From Cryptococcus deneoformans JEC21 (taxonomy: Eukaryota > Basidiomycota > Tremellomycetes > Tremellales > Cryptococcaceae): a stretch of 60,000 nucleotides of DNA. The notes beneath the pieces are model-generated. The model had not been told where the DNA came from and did no database searches. It saw only the letters and a program-made list of their open reading frames with translations. Where the stretch lies: positions 77,501-137,500 of the forward strand of contig NC_006670.1 of NCBI RefSeq assembly GCF_000091045.1, read 5' to 3'. How positions within the stretch are numbered: position 1 is the stretch's first letter; each line of letters begins with the position of its first letter. The position numbers were made by a program, and so were the translations under genes. This document shows, piece by piece, positions 51,873 to 60,000 of the stretch.

Positions 51873-52381
51873 CCGGAGATGCAACGACGGTGTTATGGGC
51901 GAGAAGGATATTTAGGTGCAGGGGGAAGCGTGTAGATTAGTCGAGGATGTTGAGCAACCGATAGCGACGGGTAGAAACTTGTAGTTTTAGTAGGTATTTG
52001 AGGTATGTATATACAAAAAAACTATTGGCTTTTGGATTAAGGTCGCTAACGCCCTTCCTTGGGAAGGGAATGGAAGGGATAAACGATAAATATGCAGTGC
52101 CGTTCCTCTCGTCGTCATCATTCACCGATCCACTGCATCCATCCGGACCGTTCTATCTCAGGCACAATCAGCGCCGATTACCGATGTATGCCACTGTTGT
52201 TGAGAACAAACATTGTCGCGAGGTCGGTCGATTGTAAACATCAAGCCATTCAGTCTTATTTCTCAAGCAGAAACGTACAATTGCCACAGAGGCCGCGCAC
52301 ACTCCCCACCACTACAAGGGTCTTGCCTTTATACGGGTCTTGTCACACTCGCCCCGAACCTGATAGACAGGCGATGTCCAC
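51873..52381 (+). other. Intergenic region
   Basis: About 0.5 kb between two plus-strand genes. Short frames only; it holds the 3'-UTR of the small membrane protein and the promoter of the next gene. An out-of-frame ATG at 52374 precedes the chosen start. Confidence 0.45.
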
Positions 52382-53019
52382 ATGCCTCCGGTGGTCTCCT
52401 CTGTCGTTTGGTTTGCCCAAAATGCTCAGTACATTGTATGTCTCGGCTTTTTCCTGCATATTAACCATATAGTTGTACATCTCACTGACTCTGCCTTCCA
52501 ACAATAGATAGCATTCGTCCTAGGAGCAACCACATTAGTCTTCTCATGCCTGGCGTACTTGATACTGCGTTGGGTAATATTGCCTAACCCTTTCTTGGGC
52601 TTATTCTCTCCAAAATCACACCCTAAAAGAAAACCCACAAAGGCAAAGGGCAAAACAACAAACTTAAAAAAGACGACATCCCGAAGTAAGGTTACCCGTA
52701 ACAGTTCCCCTGGGCTGGTGGACAGCGCATTTACCATGATGGGGACCGGTAGGGTTGATTTCATTACTACCACATTTGGTAATGCTAGCTGACAAAATCA
52801 TCCAGGCCTGCTTATTTGTTCAATCGCTTCAGCTGTTATATGTGCATATTCCTTGACTTCTCAGGGATGCGAGGCTCTGAGACATTTTGGACTGTAAGCC
52901 TTCAATAAATGTTTCTTACATCTCCTTGACAACAGTCATATCTGATCAACGTTTGCAGGATTGAGTGGTTGCCTTGGAAGACTGGTTTAAGATGCTACCG
53001 TTCACGGTGGGACTGGTGA
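52382..53019 (+). CDS. Two-TM membrane protein of unknown function
   Basis: Exons 52382-52435, 52508-52748, 52806-52893 and 52959-53019 join to 147 residues. The first membrane helix is about residues 19-45 (IAFVLGATTLVFSCLAYLILRW). A strongly basic loop follows (HPKRKPTKAKGKTTNLKK), then a second helix created by the splice at 52748/52806 (GLLICSIASAVICAYSLT). The tail ends RSRWDW. The donor at 52749 was chosen because the nearer GTAATG would make a 27-nt intron. Family and function unknown. Oddity: the last exon region also has an open frame in another register (to 53156) that looks protein-like but cannot be joined with AG acceptors. Confidence 0.6.
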
Positions 53020-53341
53020 GGCACAATTTACGTTCGCTCAACCGTTCAGCTTATCGCATATCTAGGGTGGGGGAGTTCTTGGGAGAGCTGCTCCTAACGC
53101 TGCTGCACAAGTCTGAATATGGGACTGCAGCAATCAAAACGATTGAAAACATGTAGCCCCTGTACAAACCGCTTTTTGCTCAATCATAAAATACATTCTT
53201 TTTTCTCTTTCAAATATCCCCAAAAAAAACAATATATCCCTATTTCGCTTGCAGACAACTCCTAGTCAAGCACAACAATTAAGATGATACAGCTGCAGCC
53301 GAGCAATAACTTAACAGATGTTGGTCTTCCATTTGCTCCTT
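53020..53341. other. Convergent 3' intergenic region
   Basis: About 0.3 kb between the two-TM protein and the OBAP gene. It includes the rest of the alternative frame ending at 53156; otherwise only presumed 3'-UTRs. Confidence 0.4.
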
Positions 53342-54210
53342 TTACTCCTTCTCCTTCTCAACATACTCCCATTGTCCCAGCTTCCCGTTCCAACAAGGAT
53401 CGGCTCCTTCCGCCGGAGGCCTCTCCAAATCCTCCTTTTTCAAATAGCCCTTCCTCACTTTCCGCTTTGCTTCAGTCGATACACCCAATGCTTCATCTCT
53501 CTCCTTTAGCAGCTGACGATCGACCTGGGAGTCGTCTGTGTAAGCCATCATGAGCTGGGGAGGACCGAGGGGTAGGTCAGGGTGAAGGTCGAATTGCCAG
53601 GTATGCGTGGTTTTGCCGTACATGCGATGAAGCTCGAGCATGGCGGGGCGTTCAGCAATGTCGCTGACAGCGTCTGTTGGTACAATGTTAGTAAATGATT
53701 ACTTCAAACGTTGTTAAAATAGAGCGACAAAAGTAAGGATAGAGCGGGACATACTAGGAACGAGTGATTTGGTCCCCAGCATGAGCATGCCAGAGTCGAC
53801 TTCATATCTATGGGAATGCCAGTACTGTGGAAAGCGAAAAAACTCATCAGCACTCAAAGCGCTTCCTTCATTAGTTCACACATCAAAGACTATACCTTCT
53901 TCTCATCCGTTGGTAGTGCGATAAACGCATCTTCAGGAATCAGGTACTCGATTCCGATAAGCCTCGCGTCGGGCTGGTCGCTGTCATAGATTACACACTG
54001 GTGTAAATCATGTCTGAGATGTGTGCAAAAGTGATGTGCCTTCACTCCTCGCTTGGTATCATGGGCGTAGATGTGTAAGCCACAAAGATGCTGGTGGATT
54101 CGGTTGATAGGCTGAAAGCTCATCTGAGCTGCACCCATAGCATTGTACATAGAGGAATTGTAGAAATTCTGTTCAGCTTGAACGATGGGGTCGTCGGCGG
54201 AGCGCGGCAT
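53342..54210 (-). CDS. OBAP/DUF1264 family protein
   Basis: Exons 53896-54210, 53755-53824 and 53342-53673 join to 238 residues. It matches the DUF1264 (oil body-associated protein) family: QHLCGLHIYAHD near the start, HFCTHLRHDLHQCVIYDSD, LIGIEYLIPEDAF, and YGKTTHTWQFDLHPDLPLGPPQLMM near the end (quoted in parts). Plant members associate with oil bodies; the biochemical role in fungi is unknown. No TM or signal peptide is seen. It is divergent from the bZIP gene across 369 bp. All three exon joins keep the family pattern, for example KK/YWHSHRYEVDSGMLMLG. Confidence 0.87.
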
Positions 54211-54579
54211 TGTGGCGTTTAGATTGATGCGTGAGCGGGATATTCAGTGATATGAATCGAGTTGAGACAAGAGGCGAAAGTACTGCATACACCTACATAC
54301 TTGTTGCTGACTATACCTGATATATGTGTGATGATGCTATATGATGGCATAGTCGGAGCTTGATACGAAGAGTCAGGATGGTACCGACGGCCGAAGTCAA
54401 AGTGGAGGTGCGGAGAAAGAGGTGCCACACCGCCACTCGCCGCACACCCTGCTGTATCTCCTAATTCCGGCGCTAATTACGTATGTTTTACTCTTTACGT
54501 ACTCTTTCCGTGAAATATATTACATAACTGTGTTTGTTTATCTTCCCATCCCACCCGCCCCCGCCCCGCGCTCACGACA
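54211..54579. promoter_or_regulatory. Divergent promoter of the OBAP and bZIP genes
   Basis: The two starts lie 369 bp apart. No specific motif is claimed. A C-rich stretch (54545-54570) precedes the bZIP ATG. Confidence 0.5.
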
Positions 54580-55850
54580 ATGGAGTCTGCTCAAACTTCC
54601 TCAGCGTCAGCCACGAACCCTGCTGCTGCCAACTCCATCGCGTCTCTTTTGTATCATGACGGCCCTGCCCACGAAGCAGACAACCATGGGTTGATTGACT
54701 ATCTCCAATCGCACGGCGACTATGCCAATGACATCAACCACTACCATGCGCAGCCATCCCACGGCCACAGCCAACGTAGCCCGTCTCCTCCTAATCCGTC
54801 CATCCCTATCCCTTCCAGTCTTAATCGTTTGGCGAACACAGCTCTTGCCCATTACGTTCCGCCTGCCCTCCCTCCATTGCCTGGAGCCATCGACCAAGCT
54901 GCTGTAGCTGCGGCCGTTGACTATGGAGACCGGGGTGAGATGGGTGGGAAGAGGAGAAAGCTCCCTCACCAACGTGCCGGCTGGGCTGACATGGAGAATT
55001 CTCAAAGTAAAAAGAGACGCACTCGCAAGTCTGAAGATGCCCCTCATCTCGTTGGTTCCAATGCTGGTAGATCTGCCTCTCCTGCCGGGTCCCAAAGGGC
55101 TAGTGCCGGCGTCCAGGGTGAAGTCCAGATTCCTGCAGGCCAGGATCTGAGCTCTCTCACTGAGTTGAGCAGGATGGCTCTTGAAGGCGTTACCGGAGAG
55201 ACTCTCCAGGCCCAGGAAGTTCAGGAACCTAAGCCTCAACAGGGCACACATGAGATTGACCCAACTTTGGCCTCCGTTCACGAGCCTAGGCCAGCTCCTC
55301 CTCCTGAGCCTCCAATGTAAGTCCAGAACTAGTCAACCTTATCACATCGATGAAGCTCACGAAGCTACAGCAGCAATGAAAAGCTTTCTCGAGCCGAGCA
55401 GAACAAGCGCGCTCAGCAAGCTTTCCGACGAAGGCGTGAAGAACACATGAAGAGGCTTGAGGCCGAGTCGGCTCATTTGCAGGTCGTCCTCAAGCAATGC
55501 CAGGAAAAAGACATCATTATCAAGGACCTTGTTCTCGTAAGTTGATTAGCTATAAGTCATCGAACGCATTGTCTTACAGCCTCAATGCACAGGGCCAGCA
55601 AACCGACAGGATTCGAATTGCCGCCCTCGAATCCCTCATTAAACACCTTGCCCCTCATGTCAACATCCCTCTTCTTACCCCGGAGGGCGAGCTTAACATT
55701 CCCGAAGACCCTATTGCCACTTCTGGTCACTCTGGGGACGATTCCGTAGTTGAAGTTGGCGAGATGAGAAGTGACCCTGAGCTTGAGAGGGCCTTTGATG
55801 TTCTTGAGAGGCAGAGTAGGGAGGTTGCAAAGGTGAACTTCAAATTGTAA
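54580..55850 (+). CDS. bZIP transcription regulator
   Basis: Exons 54580-55316, 55371-55536 and 55593-55850 join to 386 residues. The basic region lies at about 250-270 (SRAEQNKRAQQAFRRRRE), with the N-x-x-A-Q-x-x-F-R signature shared with the fungal Yap/Pap1 group. The zipper follows with heptad positions Leu275, Leu282, Cys289 and Ile296, so it is short or imperfect. The N-terminal 245 residues are Ser/Pro/His-rich with a basic nuclear-localisation-like patch (KKRRTRK) near residue 147. The C-terminus holds an acidic stretch. DNA binding in the nucleus is expected; whether it acts in stress responses like Yap1 cannot be told, as the Cys-rich domains of Yap1 are not present. Confidence 0.88.
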
Positions 55851-56270
55851 TTGACATTGATATAACATCATTGCGAGAGTTATGTATAGCCTAAAAAAGA
55901 TATCGTAGTTTCAGTCGACAGTACGAAATGTAATACCATCCAATGCGGAAAGTACCCGTTTGTCACGATGTGCATGTATCCATCGATGAGGATATAGTTG
56001 TACGAAGATATATGGATGGTAGGAACAAGCCCGAAGTGAACAACAAACAAATAAAAGCAACCACCTCCACATCATCGCTTACCCGCTTACTTCACTCGCG
56101 TAGGGCTAAATACCTTCCGTCGTTCATGACGGTGACGAAAGTTGTGTGGTCCGAGACGTAACATTGTTTTATAACCGTTTACAATTCACTATCGCCATTC
56201 TTTTCGCCATTGAAGACCAACTTGTCTATCGCCTACAATTGCAATCTCCATCATCAAGGTCTGACAAAAG
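55851..56270 (+). other. Intergenic region between bZIP and TRAPPC13-like genes
   Basis: About 0.4 kb with no supported gene; presumed 3'-UTR of the bZIP gene and promoter of the next. Only short frames without domains. Confidence 0.45.
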
Positions 56271-58407
56271 ATGGAAACGGCTCCGCTCACTCTCAAGGTG
56301 TTCGTGGAGGTTCTGTTGATATGATTAAGTGCCCTTTGTGCTGACATGGGTTTTAAGCTTACATATATCCCCCTTGACTCTCATTCCAACATCAAACCCC
56401 GATGCATCAGCTTCCATCCCACCTATTCCTCTCCCGCCGCCTCCGCCTCCCGCAGGATTCAACTTTTCGCCCACGCCCAACTACCCACCACCCTTCGGCT
56501 CGATCCCGTTAGGTTCCAAACTCGACCTTAGAGTAGGCCTCGAGAATGTCCATCGGCAGCGGTATGGCGTGCATGGAGTAAGGATGATGGTGGAGGTCCA
56601 ATCTGCGTCAGGTCGAGTGCGATTGGGTGAGGCCATACATGGTCAAATATCCGACACTTCCAGCGAACAACCGCTTCAAGAAGGGCAGGAAAGTCAGTTA
56701 CCAGAACTCAAGTTTGGCGAAATGGTTGAACTGGGGGTGGAGAGTGAGATGAAGGACCTAGGTTTGGGTGTCGTGATTGTGAGCGTAGCTTGGGAGACAC
56801 TGGATGGGCGAAAGACATTTCAAAGGTTCTTCAAGTTCAACGTAGGTTGGTTTGTCGGGATGAACTGGATGCATAAACTGACTATATATCGATAGATTAT
56901 AACACCTCTGGGAATCAAGACTCGGGTTCAGATACCCTCCCATCCTAATTCAACACTTTCGCTTTCTCTGCGCGAACAGACTTACCTCGAAGTGTTCATG
57001 CAGAACACATCCCTCGAAAGTATGCTCATATCTGGGATATCGCTGGAACCAGTAGAAGGATTGAAGGTGAACAAAATAGGAGGCTCGGAGATGGACGGCG
57101 AGGAACTGATAGTAGGGGGCACGAGGCAGTATCTGTTTGTGGTTGATTCGTCTCCATCAAATGACGACGAAGGTGCGAAACAAGGCAAGTCTATATTCCC
57201 ACCAACATATCCTGCGGGCGCAGTGCTCCCTCTTGGAAGACTATTGGTTGAATGGATTTCGGGTCCTTATCATACCCCTGGTAAACTCCTTACTTCTATG
57301 CTCAATCGTCGTGCCCCTGCTCCCCGGCTTCCTTCAATCACTCAACCTCATCCCACACCCACCCGAACACTGAGTGCAGCCCCGCCCACTCCCAGCAAAG
57401 GGCCAACAGCTCTTGACACTGGCTCTGGGACACTCGCCACACCTCGGCGAGGGCTTAGCCCCAATCCCGATTCAATACCTTCCCCGCGACACCGTCCGCT
57501 ACCATCTCCTTCACCAAAGTGGGCATTCGATTTGACTTTAAATGGTTCGCGAAAAGTCCCTTTGCAGTCTGAGTGGTATCTCACACTCAATCTTGCGGTG
57601 CGATCGGCAGCCCCTATCCAGGATTCCTCAGAAGAACAAGCAGTGCCTACACTACCACGATTAGGTATACAGTACTTAACACCAGTCGAACCGCCTCTTG
57701 TAGATGGTGCGCAATCGGAAACAGACCACAGTAGACAGTCACAGCAAGGCAATCCTCAGATGATGCTCTCTCCACCCTCCCGCACTTCCACTCCCGCTTC
57801 ACCGGCATTATCCTCCGCCGGCCGCCCATTGTCGCCATTCACAACCACTTCAACGGCATCAACATCAATCGCTGGTATCTCCGGAATAAGCAGATCTACC
57901 ACTCCTTTGAGAGCAGAGTTGAAATCTGCAGTGGGCAGCATGATTGGGCCGAACCCTTTTACGAGCGCTTTTTTCAAAAAGATACAGACCGCCCCTGATG
58001 ACGACCAGGAGGAGAAGGAATCTAGGGCGTCTTTTCCCCCTATAGCCAGTGTCGTACCCAACCCCGATTACAAACCTTCCGCATCTCTAGATAAAAGCGC
58101 AGGCCCTGTGCAAATTTACCACATCGGATCTTCGCTCATCTTCCCCGATTTCCCGCCTCTTACTCCCAAATTTGAGAATCTTGGGCTACAACCACTGTCT
58201 GCTGGTGGATCAGAAAAGAAAGAGAGGGAAAGCGAAAAAGTAGCAAAGAAGTATTGGGAGACGAGTGTGCAGTGGCAATGGAAATTTGTTGGATTTGAAG
58301 AGGGACTCGGAGTACTGGGAGGCGCGAGAGTTCTGATTTCTGAAGGTGAAGATGAAGGCGTAATTGGACGGGAGTGGGAGTGTTTGGGGGATGTCACGGT
58401 GTCGTGA
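56271..58407 (+). CDS. TRAPPC13-like trafficking subunit (DUF974)
   Basis: Exons 56271-56299, 56358-56841 and 56896-58407 join to 674 residues. The start METAPLTLKV matches the family start (LKVMR in animals). The DUF974 blocks follow: FGSIPLGSKLDLRVGLEN, GLGVVIVSVAWETLDGRKTFQRFFKF, and TPLGIKTRV, then EVFMQNTS. The family is part of TRAPP tethering complexes acting in ER-Golgi and endosomal traffic. The third exon encodes a Ser/Pro-rich insertion (about residues 310-500) unusual in animal homologues. The first donor (GTTCGT at 56300) is non-consensus; the GTGTTC two bases before it would break the frame, so this junction is uncertain. Confidence 0.78.
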
Positions 58408-58871
58408 CTGCGTGTATTGACATATACTCATTCCAACTATGCCCGATGTGCATTTTTTATTACCAGCCTATGCAATCATCGAAACCGCTGGAGCTCTTTT
58501 ATTTATCAGTGCAATTAAGGAGTATGTCCGGCATGAGAACTGGGCGTTGAAATCTGATCCAAGGTACGAGGAGTCCGCGCGGCTGCCTTCGTTTGCTCCT
58601 TTATCGCAATTCTGTAACCCTCGGTTCTCGAGTTCTCCCCCTTTTGTTTCGATACGCATGGCGTTCGGCCACCCTGTCGCAATTGTAAAAGTTGTTTTGC
58701 AAACGGTACAGCACATTTAAGCAACTACAGCTAGAGAAAATGCATGAAGTTGACCAATTACAACTCCATTCCAACTACTTACTTTTTCCTATGCTCTATT
58801 CTCGCGTGAACCTCCATCGCACACGTTACGGCAAATCATCTATAACAGCCAAAAGGTATACTTTTCACATC
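58408..58871. other. Convergent 3' intergenic region
   Basis: About 0.46 kb between the TRAPPC13-like gene and FBP1. A 93-residue plus-strand frame (58439-58720) has no domain and lies where a 3'-UTR is expected, so it is not called a gene. Confidence 0.45.
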
Positions 58872-59777
58872 TTACCACTTCCTAGAGTCGTCCTTGTAAT
58901 TGACATAGAACTTCTTCAAGTCCTCGACATCCTCCTTACTGCCCAAGAAGACTGGGCATCGACCGTGAATAGACGTGGGGACAATGTCGAGAATACGTTG
59001 AGAACCGGTAGTGGCAACACCACCAGCCTGTTCAGTGAGGAAAGACATGGGGAAGGCTTCGTAAAGCATTCTCAGTTTACCATCCTTGCTCTTCTTGTCA
59101 TCAGGGTACCCAAAGATACCGCCGTACAATAACGTTCGGTGAACATCGGCAACCATGGAACCAATGTACCTCGCAGAGTAAGGCTTGCCGTTCTCGGGAT
59201 ACTTGATGCTGTTAAGGTAGTCGTTGGTAGGGGGGTAGAAGTGCAAAGAGTTTCCTTCGTTGAAGGAGTAGATCTTGCCTCGAGAGGGGATCTTGATAGC
59301 AGGGTGGGTGAGGATAAATTCTCCGAGGGACTATTGAGGAAATGTCAGCAACAACCCCCCAGGTCGAAAACTATAGATTTACTGACCTCATCGAGGGTGA
59401 AACCGTCGACGCCGTTGCCGGTGGACAAGACAAGGTTACATGAAGAACCGTACATGGTATAACCAGCAGCAACCATTTCCCTACCGGGACGAAGAACGTC
59501 CTCAACGGTACCCCTAGAGCCCTCTTGCTGCAGTAGGTTTTAGCATTTCATTGCTTGTTAAGAAAGGGAAATTACGCACCACCTTGTAGACGCCGAAAAT
59601 GGTACCGACATTAACACCAGCGTCAATGTTGCTAGAGCCGTCAAGAGGGTCAAAGACGACACAGCTAAATAAAAAGTCAATAACGGCTCATAATCTAGCG
59701 AACAGGATTAGACTCACTAGGTTCCCTTGATTCCACTAACAATGATAGCTTCGTCAACCTCCTCACTAACCATGACG

Positions 59778-59833
<56 letters not shown>

Positions 59834-59855
59834 CAGCTTCTTCTGATCCTCACCC

Positions 59856-59908
<53 letters not shown>

Positions 59909-59938
59909 AACATTAGAAGCGATGTATTTGGAAGTAAC
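58872..59938 (-). CDS. FBP1: Fructose-1,6-bisphosphatase, 3' part (5' end beyond window)
   Basis: Four exons are visible: 59718-59938, 59580-59664, 59387-59527 and 58872-59330. They encode the catalytic core and C-terminus: [32 protein letters not shown] (metal-binding Asp/Glu site), [30 protein letters not shown] and AGGVATTG (each given in part). The enzyme hydrolyses fructose-1,6-bisphosphate to fructose-6-phosphate, the committed step of gluconeogenesis in the cytosol. It is normally repressed by glucose in fungi. The N-terminus lies to the right of the window; bases 59939-60000 are intron and possibly a further boundary that I cannot place. In Cryptococcus literature the name FBP1 is also used for an F-box protein; this is the phosphatase. 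Confidence 0.95.
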
Positions 59939-60000
59939 CTGTAGTGGGGTTTAAACGGGACATTTAAACGAGACATTGACGTCAAGGAAAAAAATGAGAC

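Noticed and set aside
54607..55281. Minus-strand 224-residue frame opposite the bZIP gene
   Set aside because: Shadow frame over a well-supported coding exon; no domain.
58439..58720. 93-residue plus-strand frame between TRAPPC13-like and FBP1
   Set aside because: Sits in a convergent 3' region, no domain, overlapped by equal frames on the other strand.

Overview
The window is nuclear DNA of a basidiomycete yeast, almost certainly of the Cryptococcus neoformans/gattii complex. Nearly every gene carries several short introns (about 45-80 nt) with GTAAGT/GTGAGT-like donors, CTNAC-like branch sites and pyrimidine-rich AG acceptors. The spliced lanosterol 14-alpha-demethylase has the 550-residue length and the residue numbering (Y145, G484, haem C490) known for Cryptococcus Erg11. 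No tRNA, rRNA, CRISPR array, transposon or viral relic was recognised. Exon maps were made by hand by joining frames; each total divides by three unless stated.

Left part (1-18.6 kb) is gene-poor. It holds a truncated unknown gene on the left edge, a GATA zinc-finger regulator behind a leader/promoter of about 3 kb, a Sec14-type lipid-transfer protein whose reading frame needs a 2-nt microexon, and a medium-chain dehydrogenase. The empty blocks are 7.35-12.1 kb and 13.6-18.6 kb; the second probably holds the long promoter/leader of the next regulator.

Middle part (18.6-38.9 kb) is dense: a C2H2 zinc-finger regulator; ERG11 (ergosterol synthesis, azole target); a questin-oxidase-like protein; a two-AT-hook protein; EFL1/RIA1 (60S ribosome maturation GTPase); the proteasome regulator PI31 and the proteasome lid subunit RPN8, sharing one short divergent promoter; and mitochondrial pyruvate dehydrogenase kinase (PKP1) with an Asn-Gly repeat.

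Right part (39-60 kb): an MFS sugar transporter and a PhyH-type dioxygenase facing away from each other across a 1.05 kb promoter carrying eight GTGGGG motifs (Mig1/CreA-like); a HAD-family hydrolase; a large SANT-domain corepressor resembling SNT1/NCoR; a 94-residue amphipathic membrane protein; a two-TM unknown protein; an OBAP/DUF1264 protein divergent from a bZIP regulator; a TRAPPC13-like trafficking subunit; and the 3' part of fructose-1,6-bisphosphatase (FBP1), cut by the right edge.

Several genes touch carbon flow: the putative sugar porter, the block on pyruvate oxidation by PKP1, and gluconeogenesis by FBP1. No classical gene cluster or mobile system is visible. The most unusual signals are at RNA-processing level (2-nt, 14-nt and 19-nt exons, a GC-AG intron) and the clustered promoter motifs.
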